This document shows, one piece after another, positions 1 to 5,884 of a stretch of 10,368 bases of DNA; position 1 is the stretch's first letter, and every line of letters starts with the position of its first letter. Where the stretch lies: the NCBI GenBank assembly GCA_003242525.1, contig QGUU01000049.1:1-10368 (forward strand), given 5' to 3'. The notes under the pieces are model-generated. The model ran no database searches, was not told where the DNA came from, and saw only the letters and a list, made by a program, of their open reading frames with translations. Position numbers and translations under genes: made by a program. Source of the DNA: Pseudomonadota bacterium (GTDB lineage: Bacteria > Pseudomonadota > Alphaproteobacteria > Rhizobiales > Rhizobiaceae).

Positions 1-1748
1 CTCGCAGCGCCGAGTGCCCTGACGGCATTTTCGGCAGCTTCGCGGGCAGCCTCCAGTATCGTGTCGCGACTCTCGGCCACGGCCTGCTCGATGCGGGTGA
101 TTCGTGGGCCGATGTCCTCGAAAGCCGGCAATGGCGCATCGGGTTTGCTCAGATGCGCCGAGAGGCTGGCAACCTGTGCCTCCAGTGAGCGGATAAGGTT
201 CGGGTCGATACCCGCCATTTGTGCCGCTGATGCATCCAGACGGCTGGAAATGTCCTCAAGCCTGCTTTCAAGCCCGCGCATGGCCACCTGGTCGGCGCCA
301 GGAGAATGGCGGGTCTCGAGCCGTTCGGCGAGCGCGGTGAAGCGGGCGTCAATGGCTTCCATGATGCCGGCGCTGTCGAACGCCTCCCCGGATTGCCGGT
401 CCAGGCGGTCGGCCATCTCGTCAAGCCGCCTCTCAAGGTCATGAAACAGCGCATTGCCGTGTTCGATGGCTTCGCCTTGTCGCCGCTCGATCATGTTTGC
501 GAGCAGGTCGAAGCGCTGCTCGATGCCGTTGATGAGCTCGCCGGCATCGGGCATGGCCGGCGCCCGCTCTATTCGTTCGGTGATGGTTGAGATCTGCTCG
601 GCCAGCCGGTCGATGGCCTGTTCCGGTAGCTGCGCGCGTGCAGCCAGATCGTCCACGCGGCTGGAAAGCTGGTTGAGGCGGTCAAGCAACTCACTTCCTG
701 ACCGGCTCTCCGCCACTTCCTCTATTTGCTCGGCAAGCGAGGCGATGCGCTGCTCGATCCGTTCCATTGTAGCCGGATCGAGCATGTTGGACTTTGCGGC
801 GACGGTCGAGGCCACGATGGCGCGCGAGATTTCGTCCAGACGTTCATCGATCAGCCCGAGGATGTCGCTGCCGCTTCCTTTCTGGGCAGCAAAGCGATCG
901 ATCGCCGCAGCGAGCGTGCGGACCTTCTCCTCCAGGGAGCGCAGTGAGAGCGATTCGGGCAAATTCTCGATGGCCTGGCCGATTTGCTCCAGACGGTCGA
1001 AGAGCATCGAAAGGGCCGGCCCCTCAGCCCGGCGCTGCGAATCCGCGTCGATGCGGTTCTCGAAGGCGTCCCAGCGGCGATAGAAATCGTCCCAGCGGCT
1101 ATCCGCCTTCTGCACGCTTTCCTCGCGGGCGAGCGTATCGAGCGCGGCTTTCATCTGTTCAAGATCCAGACGCAGGAGGGCAATTCCCCTGTCGTCGCTG
1201 CGCTCGGCGAGGGCCTGTATGGCGCCGGAAAGGCGCTCGAATTCGCGTTCCAGTTCAGCCGCGCTCCGGGTCGCCGGGCCGGAACGGAAAGCCCGTTCGA
1301 TATCCTCGCGCAGGGCCTCGAATTCGCGCTGGAGTCCCACCGACATCTGCTGGCGCAGTTCGTTGCGCAGGCTGCGCAACTCCTCGGCGATCTTGCCGAC
1401 GACAGCGAGGCTTTCCTCCTGTCCGCGCACCCGCTCAATGTCGCGGGCGATCGTCTGGTAACCATATGGGGGGCCGTCGGTCCGCATGCCTTCCTGGCCG
1501 CCTGGCCTTCCCTGGGATTGCCAGCGGCCGGCATCGCCGACGTGCTGCCCATAGGGGTTAGCCCGCGCATATCTGGGTTCAGCAGAAGAAAGGCGATCGC
1601 TCCCGCTCCAGCCGCTTGCCTCCGCGCGCGGGCGCTCCAGTCGCTGTTCCAGCGACTCGAGGGAGCGGTTGAGTTGCTCCAGGGAGGTGTGCGGCCTGCG
1701 CTGCCTGCCGGCATTCAGTGTGTCGAGATAGGACCGCTTGCTGTTCAT
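1..1748 (-). CDS. podJ: PodJ-like polar localization coiled-coil protein, N-terminal 582 residues (C-terminus off the window)
   Basis: I translated the minus strand from ATG at 1748-1746 and found it open to base 1, with no stop. The protein begins MNSKRSYLDTLNAGRQRRPH, which I recognise from rhizobial PodJ/Sel1-repeat 'localization factor' proteins. Residues 1-40 are basic, about 41-95 are Gly/Pro/Tyr/Gln-rich and probably disordered, and from about 98 onward the sequence is long charged helix with heptad-like Leu/Ile spacing. The visible part has no cysteine, signal peptide or membrane segment, which fits the cytoplasmic half of PodJ. In the family this half organises the cell pole, and a membrane segment plus periplasmic peptidoglycan-binding/Sel1 region follows; that part would lie left of base 1. 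Residues 249-533 hold eleven degenerate copies of a helical unit spaced about 28 residues. No strong Shine-Dalgarno is visible before the ATG. The gene is divergent from merR. The PodJ-type identity is fairly safe; the precise orthologue is inferred. Confidence 0.85.
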   Translation of the reverse strand, partial: MNSKRSYLDTLNAGRQRRPHTSLEQLNRSLESLEQRLERPRAEASGWSGSDRLSSAEPRYARANPYGQHVGDAGRWQSQGRPGGQEGMRTDGPPYGYQTIARDIERVRGQEESLAVVGKIAEELRSLRNELRQQMSVGLQREFEALREDIERAFRSGPATRSAAELEREFERLSGAIQALAERSDDRGIALLRLDLEQMKAALDTLAREESVQKADSRWDDFYRRWDAFENRIDADSQRRAEGPALSMLFDRLEQIGQAIENLPESLSLRSLEEKVRTLAAAIDRFAAQKGSGSDILGLIDERLDEISRAIVASTVAAKSNMLDPATMERIEQRIASLAEQIEEVAESRSGSELLDRLNQLSSRVDDLAARAQLPEQAIDRLAEQISTITERIERAPAMPDAGELINGIEQRFDLLANMIERRQGEAIEHGNALFHDLERRLDEMADRLDRQSGEAFDSAGIMEAIDARFTALAERLETRHSPGADQVAMRGLESRLEDISSRLDASAAQMAGIDPNLIRSLEAQVASLSAHLSKPDAPLPAFEDIGPRITRIEQAVAESRDTILEAAREAAENAVRALGAA

Positions 1749-1938
1749 CGAAACGCCCGTTTCCGAAATGGCTGGCGAATGCCAGTCTTCCTCAGATCCC
1801 TGTCGGGGACGAAGGCGGCCAGGAAAGGCACCGGCAGAAGCGAGCCCCCCGGGGCCTGGCCCGCGCTTCGACAAACCGTGAACATTCGATACAGGTTAGA
1901 CACGGGAAACCGACAGGCGCACCATTCGCCCAACGTGG

Positions 1939-1953
1939 TAAACAAGCGGTTAA
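1939..1953 (-). promoter_or_regulatory. Candidate CtrA-binding site upstream of podJ-like gene
   Basis: Read on the minus strand (towards podJ), the sequence is TTAA, seven bases, then TTTAC. The alphaproteobacterial CtrA consensus is TTAA-N7-TTAAC, so this is one mismatch away. It sits about 190 bases before the podJ start. PodJ-type genes are cell-cycle controlled in Caulobacter and Sinorhizobium, which makes a CtrA site plausible. A 15-bp motif with a mismatch can easily occur by chance, and no matching -10/-35 pair is obvious. Confidence 0.3.
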
Positions 1954-2019
1954 TCTTCATTAGGAAGACTGGAGCTGCCGGGCTGCGGTAAGCGCATAGC
2001 CGATGTGCGAGAAACTGCA

Positions 2020-2048
2020 TTGTGTTCCGCTGCGGCCACGGGTATACC
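2020..2048 (+). promoter_or_regulatory. Candidate sigma-70-type promoter of merR
   Basis: TTGTGT (2020-2025) and TATACC (2043-2048) are separated by 17 bases, which is the right geometry for a housekeeping promoter, although each box matches its consensus only partly (3/6 and 4/6). The predicted start of transcription (about 2055) falls inside the dyad operator at 2049-2064, as expected for an autorepressed gene. This is inference from spacing only. Confidence 0.27.
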
Positions 2049-2064
2049 CTTACGTAAACGTAAG
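2049..2064. promoter_or_regulatory. Dyad operator upstream of merR (probable MerR autoregulatory site)
   Basis: CTTACGT-AA-ACGTAAG is a perfect 7-bp inverted repeat around two central bases, lying 123 bases before the merR ATG. It shares the 12-base core TTACG(C/T)AAACGT with the longer dyad at 2758-2779 in front of the fad operon. A repeated dyad at the promoters of a MerR-family gene and its neighbouring catabolic operon is the usual signature of that regulator's own binding site. The core resembles, as I remember it, sites described for LiuR-type MerR regulators of branched-chain amino acid and fatty acid catabolism. Confidence 0.7.
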
Positions 2065-2187
2065 TGAGGCCTGCATGCCCATCTTGCGAGCCATTGGTGA
2101 AACGCGCTGGAAGCCAACACCCCGAACGCTTCCAACGGCGGCCATTGCGCCCCGCGCCTGCCGCCGCTTCCGGGAAAAGTCTAGACG

Positions 2188-2643
2188 ATGAACATGATGA
2201 CGGCCGGCAAGCCTGCTGCCCACGGACCTGACATGGCGGGCGAGGCACCTGAAGATCTCACCCGTATCGGGGAGATGGCGAAGATGTTTGGCGTGACGCT
2301 GCGCACGCTGCGGTTCTACGAGGAAAAGGGGCTTCTGAAGCCCATTCGCGACGGCGCCACCCGCCTCTACACGCGCCGCGACAAGGCGCGGCTGAAGCTC
2401 ATCCTGCTTGGCCGCAAGATCGGCTTTTCGCTGCGCGAGGTGAAGCAGATGCTGGATCTTTACGATCCAACCGGCTCGAATGTCCGCCAACTTCGGGTCA
2501 CGCTCGAGAAATCCGAAAAGCAGCTTGCCCGGCTCAACAAGCAGCGAATGCTGATCGAAGAGGCGATTGCGGATCTCCAGCAGCTCATGACCGTGGTGCG
2601 CGAGAAACTCGCCGAACAGCAGGGCAAGTCTTCGGCTACCTGA
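2188..2643 (+). CDS. MerR-family transcriptional regulator (LiuR-like), likely controls the fad operon
   Basis: The 151-residue protein has a MerR winged helix-turn-helix at about residues 25-95: TRIGEMAKMFGVTLRTLRFY is the classic first helix-turn-helix, followed by EEKGLLKP and a YTRRDKARLKLI wing/second helix. Residues ~100-145 form the coiled-coil dimerization helix (LEKSEKQLARLNKQR). There is no cysteine cluster or large effector-binding domain, so a metal sensor is unlikely; it fits the short MerR proteins next to acyl-CoA catabolic genes (LiuR type), which probably sense an acyl-CoA or related intermediate. The start is uncertain: ATGs occur at 2188, 2194 and 2197 without a good Shine-Dalgarno (only GGGAAAAG about 10 bases upstream), and Met16 (2233) is also possible, since the conserved domain begins at about residue 23. 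Matching dyads upstream of this gene (2049-2064) and of the fad operon (2758-2779) support autoregulation and fad control. The regulated pathway is inferred from position; the ligand is unknown. Confidence 0.88.
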   Translation: MNMMTAGKPAAHGPDMAGEAPEDLTRIGEMAKMFGVTLRTLRFYEEKGLLKPIRDGATRLYTRRDKARLKLILLGRKIGFSLREVKQMLDLYDPTGSNVRQLRVTLEKSEKQLARLNKQRMLIEEAIADLQQLMTVVREKLAEQQGKSSAT

Positions 2644-2675
2644 TCGGCGGTATTACCGACCTCTCTCCTCTGGCG

Positions 2676-2704
2676 GGGCGCGTCGCCTGGGCGAGGCGCC
2701 CTTT
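2676..2704 (+). terminator. Probable Rho-independent terminator after merR
   Basis: GGGCGCGTCGCC (2676-2687) and GGCGAGGCGCCC (2690-2701) form a 12-bp GC-rich stem with one mismatch and a tiny apical loop, followed directly by TTT. It starts 33 bases after the merR stop and lies before the fad operator, so it would separate the two transcription units. The short T-run makes it a weak-looking but typical high-GC terminator. Confidence 0.5.
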
Positions 2705-2757
2705 CCGTTGCGTCCACGCATCTTCTCCGTTGCGCGAAAAATGCCGGCCTGTTCAGG

Positions 2758-2779
2758 TTGACGTTTACGCAAACGTCAA
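2758..2779. promoter_or_regulatory. Dyad operator/promoter element of the fad operon
   Basis: TTGACGTTT, four central bases (ACGC), then AAACGTCAA: perfect 9-bp arms of an inverted repeat, ending 74 bases before the first fad gene's ATG. Its core TTACGCAAACGT matches the dyad upstream of merR with one difference. The left arm starts with TTGACG, a good -35 hexamer, followed downstream by an AT-rich stretch (2778-2790) where a -10 would lie, although no clean TATAAT is present. MerR-type regulators commonly bind between the -35 and -10 boxes, and that geometry is possible here. Confidence 0.72.
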
Positions 2780-2853
2780 TATTTGCTAAAGGCAAAGCGG
2801 ACCTTGCGCCGGAATTTTTCCCGGCCGCATGGCTGCTGTTACGGAGAATGACG

Positions 2854-4650
2854 ATGCCGATTTACCAAGCCCCCGTGCGCGATACGCTCTTCGTGCTGAA
2901 TGAAGTGCTCGGGATCCAACGTCATTCCAATCTCCCGGGCTTCGCCGAGGCAACGCCAGATGTCGTCGAGGCCATCCTCTCGGAAGGCGCGCGCCTGGCG
3001 CAGGAAGTGATCCTGCCGACAAACCGCAAGGGGGACCTTGAAGGCTGCATCCGACATGACGACGCTTCCGTGACCACGCCCTCGGGCTTCAAGGAGGCCT
3101 ATCGGCAATATTGCGAAGGCGGCTGGATCGGGCTGTCCGTGCCGGCCGAACATGGCGGTCAGGGCCTGCCCTATGTCCTGCACAACGCCGTCGGCGAATA
3201 TATGGCCGGCGCAAACATGGCGCTCATGATGTATCCCGGCCTGACCCAGGGAGCCATCGCCGCCATCATCGCGCACGGCAGCGATGAACAGAAGGCGACA
3301 TGGCTGCCGAAGATGGTCGAGGGAACATGGACCGGCACCATGAACCTGACGGAGCCCCACTGCGGCACCGATCTCGGCCTCCTGCGAACCAGGGCTGTTC
3401 CCGCACCGGATGGAAGCTACCGGATTTCGGGCCAGAAGATCTTCATCTCCGCCGGCGAGCACGACCTGGCGGAAAACATCGTGCATCTGGTCCTGGCCCG
3501 CATTGAGGGGGCACCGGCGGGCACCAAGGGCATCTCGCTCTTCATCGTGCCGAAGTTCAAGCTCGACGCGGACGGCAGGCCGGGCGAACGCAACGGCGTA
3601 TCCTGCGGCTCCCTCGAGGAGAAGATGGGCATCCATGGCAACGCCACCTGCGTCATGAATTATGACGAGGCGGAAGGCTATCTGCTTGGCCCGGAGAATG
3701 GCGGACTGAAGGCGATGTTCGTGATGATGAACGAAGCGCGCCTCGGGGTCGGGCTGCAGGGGCTGTCCCAGTCGGAGGTCGCCTATCAGAATGCCGCCGC
3801 CTACGCCCGGGAACGGCTTCAGGGCCGCTCGCTCAGCGGGCCGAAGGCGCCCGACAAGCCGGCCGATCCGATCATCGTGCATCCCGACGTGCGCCGCAAT
3901 CTGATGACCATCCGGGCCTGGAATGAGGCGGGCCGCGCCTTCATGCTGTGGACGGCGCTGAAGTCGGACATTGCGCGCCGCTCGGCCGACGACAAGGAAC
4001 GCCAGGCGGCAGAGGACATGCTCGGCCTGATGACGCCCGTGATGAAGGGTGTGTTGACCGACAAGGGCTTCGAGCACGCCGTGATGGCCCAGCAGGTTTT
4101 TGGCGGCCATGGCTATATCGAGGAACATGGCATGAGCCAGTTCGTGCGAGATGCCCGTATCGCCATGATCTATGAGGGCGCCAACGGTATCCAGGCGCTC
4201 GACCTTGTCGGACGCAAGCTGGCCATGAATGGGGGCCGGGCCATACAGGCCTTCTTCAAGGAGGTGGGAGACTTCTGCGAGGAGCACCGTGCGGATGAGG
4301 GGATGGCGCCTTTCACCAAGGTGCTCAAGAAGGGGCTCAATGATCTGCAGGCCGCTACCCTCTGGCTCATGCAGAACGCGATGCAGAAGCCGGAAAATGC
4401 CGGCGCCGCCTCTGCCGACTACATGCACCTCACTGGGCTGGTCGCGATGGGTTACATGTGGGGCCAGATGGCAAAAGCTGCACAACAAGCACTGGCGCAG
4501 GGTGCCGGCGACGATGCTTCCTTCTACGAGAACAAGCTCATCACGGCGCGTTATTTCATGGAGCGCGTGATGCCCGAAAGTGCTGCTCATCTGGCTCGCA
4601 TCTCCTCGGGCGCCGACACGATGATGGCGCTGCCTGCGGAGGCGTTCTAA
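2854..4650 (+). CDS. Acyl-CoA dehydrogenase, long FadE/DmdC-like form with extra C-terminal domain
   Basis: A 598-residue FAD flavoenzyme for the alpha,beta-desaturation of an acyl-CoA, the first step of beta-oxidation, passing electrons to ETF. The start at 2854 (MPIYQAPVRDTLFVLNEVLG) is chosen because GGAG at 2843-2846 is 7 bases away and the N-terminus is family-typical; ATG 2848 is only 1 base from GGAG, and a TTG extension from 2758 would run through the operator. Visible parts: N-terminal helical domain (~30-160); FAD/substrate motif MNLTEPHCGTDLG (163-175); middle beta domain (~165-275); C-terminal helices with QVFGGHGYIEEHGMSQFVRD (414-433) and IYEGANGIQALDL (439-451), where Glu441 is the probable catalytic base; then an extra helical C-terminal domain (~470-598). 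About 600 residues is usual for this subgroup, often annotated 'acyl-CoA dehydrogenase C-terminal domain' or DmdC (methylthiopropionyl-CoA). Chain-length preference cannot be read from the sequence. First gene of the five-gene operon. Confidence 0.93.
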   Translation: MPIYQAPVRDTLFVLNEVLGIQRHSNLPGFAEATPDVVEAILSEGARLAQEVILPTNRKGDLEGCIRHDDASVTTPSGFKEAYRQYCEGGWIGLSVPAEHGGQGLPYVLHNAVGEYMAGANMALMMYPGLTQGAIAAIIAHGSDEQKATWLPKMVEGTWTGTMNLTEPHCGTDLGLLRTRAVPAPDGSYRISGQKIFISAGEHDLAENIVHLVLARIEGAPAGTKGISLFIVPKFKLDADGRPGERNGVSCGSLEEKMGIHGNATCVMNYDEAEGYLLGPENGGLKAMFVMMNEARLGVGLQGLSQSEVAYQNAAAYARERLQGRSLSGPKAPDKPADPIIVHPDVRRNLMTIRAWNEAGRAFMLWTALKSDIARRSADDKERQAAEDMLGLMTPVMKGVLTDKGFEHAVMAQQVFGGHGYIEEHGMSQFVRDARIAMIYEGANGIQALDLVGRKLAMNGGRAIQAFFKEVGDFCEEHRADEGMAPFTKVLKKGLNDLQAATLWLMQNAMQKPENAGAASADYMHLTGLVAMGYMWGQMAKAAQQALAQGAGDDASFYENKLITARYFMERVMPESAAHLARISSGADTMMALPAEAF

Positions 4651-4686
4651 GGTGAGCAGCGCCGGTAAATTCCTGGAGCGCGCGCC

Positions 4687-5856
4687 ATGACCTCTCCCGC
4701 CGAAGTGCTTGGCCTGCCGGAACCCGCCTGGGCGACGGAGGAGGTCACCATGCTGTACGACATGGCGAGCCGCTTCATGGCGGACGAGATCGTGCCGCAC
4801 TACGACACCTACGAAAAGAACGAGATTGTCGATCGCGCGGCCTGGGAAAAGGCCGGTGCCGCGGGCCTGTTATGTGCCTCTATGCCCGAGGAATATGGCG
4901 GTGCCGGAGGAACCTATGCGCATGAGAGCGCCATCATCGACGCCATCGGCCATGCGGGCGTGGACGGCTTCGGCATCGTGCTGCACAACGCCATTGTCGC
5001 GCCCTATATCCTTCACTACGGCTCCGAAGAGCAGAAGAGGAAATGGCTGCCGAAGCTGGCGACCGGCGAACTGATCGGCGCAATTGCCATGACCGAGCCG
5101 GGCGCGGGCTCCGACCTGCAAGGCATCAGGACGCGCGCCGACAGGGACGGCAACCGGTATCGCATCAACGGTTCCAAGACCTTCATCACCAACGGCCAGA
5201 ACGCCAATCTCATCATCGTCGTGACCAAGACCGATCCGGCCCTGGGTGCCAAGGGCACATCGCTGATCGTTGTGGAAACGGACGAGGTGGAAGGGTTTGA
5301 GCGCGGCCGCAACCTGGACAAGATCGGCCTCAAGGCCAACGACACGTCGGAGCTTTTCTTCAACGACGTCAAGGTGCCGACAGCCAATCTGCTGGGGGTG
5401 GAGGAAGGACAGGGCTTCATCCAGCTCATGCAACAATTGCCGCAGGAGCGCCTGCTGATCGGTGGCCAGGCGGTCGCCATGGCAGAGCGAGCGCTGGCCG
5501 TGACCATCGACCATGTCAAGGAACGGCAGGCGTTCGGCCAAAAGATCATCGACTTCCAGAACACCCAGTTCAAGCTCGCGGAACTCAAGACCGAAATCAC
5601 CATCGGCCGGGTATTCTACAATGATTGTGTGGCCCGCCACCTTGCCGGTGGCCTCGATCCGGCTACGGCCTCCATGGCGAAATACTGGCTGTCCGATCTG
5701 CAGTGCAGGGTGGTCGATGAATGCCTGCAGCTCTTCGGCGGCTATGGTTATATGAATGAATATCCGATCGCCCGCATGTATCGCGACGCGCGTGTGCAGC
5801 GCATCTATGGCGGCACGAATGAAATCATGAAGTTGCTGATCGCGCGCACGCTTTGA
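4687..5856 (+). CDS. Acyl-CoA dehydrogenase, long-chain (LCAD)-type
   Basis: A 389-residue standard-length acyl-CoA dehydrogenase, 36 bases after the first one. GGAG at 4675-4678 is spaced 8 bases from ATG 4687. Visible motifs are MPEEYGGAGG (66-75), the FAD-contact motif AMTEPGAGSDLQGIRTRA (134-151), FITNGQNANL (166-175), and the C-terminal LFGGYGYMNEYPIARMYRDA (349-368) plus RIYGGTNEIMKLLIAR (372-387). At the position where MCAD-type enzymes have the catalytic Glu (YEGT) this protein has Gly375; instead LPQERLL places Glu254 where LCAD and isovaleryl-CoA dehydrogenases carry the base. With IYGGTNEIMK this closely recalls mammalian LCAD, so a long-chain or branched-chain substrate is likely. 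A second ATG at 4750 is preceded by GGAGGAGGT, an excellent Shine-Dalgarno, and would give a protein 21 residues shorter; the upstream residues look family-typical, so the longer form is kept. It complements the 598-aa enzyme in the same operon. Confidence 0.93.
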   Translation: MTSPAEVLGLPEPAWATEEVTMLYDMASRFMADEIVPHYDTYEKNEIVDRAAWEKAGAAGLLCASMPEEYGGAGGTYAHESAIIDAIGHAGVDGFGIVLHNAIVAPYILHYGSEEQKRKWLPKLATGELIGAIAMTEPGAGSDLQGIRTRADRDGNRYRINGSKTFITNGQNANLIIVVTKTDPALGAKGTSLIVVETDEVEGFERGRNLDKIGLKANDTSELFFNDVKVPTANLLGVEEGQGFIQLMQQLPQERLLIGGQAVAMAERALAVTIDHVKERQAFGQKIIDFQNTQFKLAELKTEITIGRVFYNDCVARHLAGGLDPATASMAKYWLSDLQCRVVDECLQLFGGYGYMNEYPIARMYRDARVQRIYGGTNEIMKLLIARTL

Positions 5857-5865
5857 GGCGCGATC
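5838..5865 (+). repeat. Inverted repeat around the stop codon of the second acyl-CoA dehydrogenase
   Basis: GATCGCGC (5838-5845) and GCGCGATC (5858-5865) are perfect 8-bp arms with a 12-base loop that contains the TGA stop. In mRNA this would form a hairpin just upstream of the fadA Shine-Dalgarno (5874-5877). There is no T-run, so it is not a classical terminator; an mRNA-stability or partial-attenuation role is possible but unproven. Confidence 0.35.
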
Positions 5866-5884
5866 GCCACCAAGGAGAATGAAG

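Larger units (their letters stand above)
1749..2187. other. Divergent intergenic control region between podJ-like gene and merR
   Basis: This stretch of 439 bases separates two divergent genes. It holds a CtrA-like motif (1939-1953), a GGGTATACCC palindrome (2040-2049) and a dyad operator (2049-2064), listed separately. Close to the podJ start are two small inverted repeats: GAAACG/CGTTTC (1750-1755 and 1758-1763), which overlaps the likely ribosome-binding region, and CTGGC/GCCAG (1772-1776 and 1781-1785). I found no GANTC (CcrM methylation) site here. An open frame crosses it on the minus strand (1745-2248), but its composition is Arg/Pro/Ser-rich and it looks non-coding. I see no RNA gene. 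Confidence 0.6.

Noticed and set aside
984..1991. Long plus-strand open frames over the podJ-like gene (for example 454-1083 and 984-1991)
   Set aside because: They lie opposite a well-supported coding frame, show no recognisable domain and have Arg/Ser/Pro-rich composition typical of shadow frames in GC-rich DNA.
1745..2248. Possible minus-strand gene filling the podJ-merR gap
   Set aside because: It overlaps the merR start, the operator and the podJ start, has no ribosome-binding site and low-complexity Arg/Pro/Ser composition.
2808..2825. GCCGG/CCGGC hairpin in the leader of the fad operon as a riboswitch or attenuator
   Set aside because: The stem is only 5 bp with an 8-base loop, without alternative pairing or leader peptide; it is too weak to annotate.
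2758..2853. N-terminal extension of the first acyl-CoA dehydrogenase from TTG 2758
   Set aside because: It would translate the operator and leader; the Shine-Dalgarno at 2843-2846 and the conserved MPIYQAPV start favour 2854.
2839..4800. 653-codon minus-strand open frame opposite the first acyl-CoA dehydrogenase
   Set aside because: Long antisense frames are common opposite GC-rich genes with biased third positions. The translation is His/Arg/Gly-rich with no family motif, while the plus-strand frame is an unmistakable acyl-CoA dehydrogenase.
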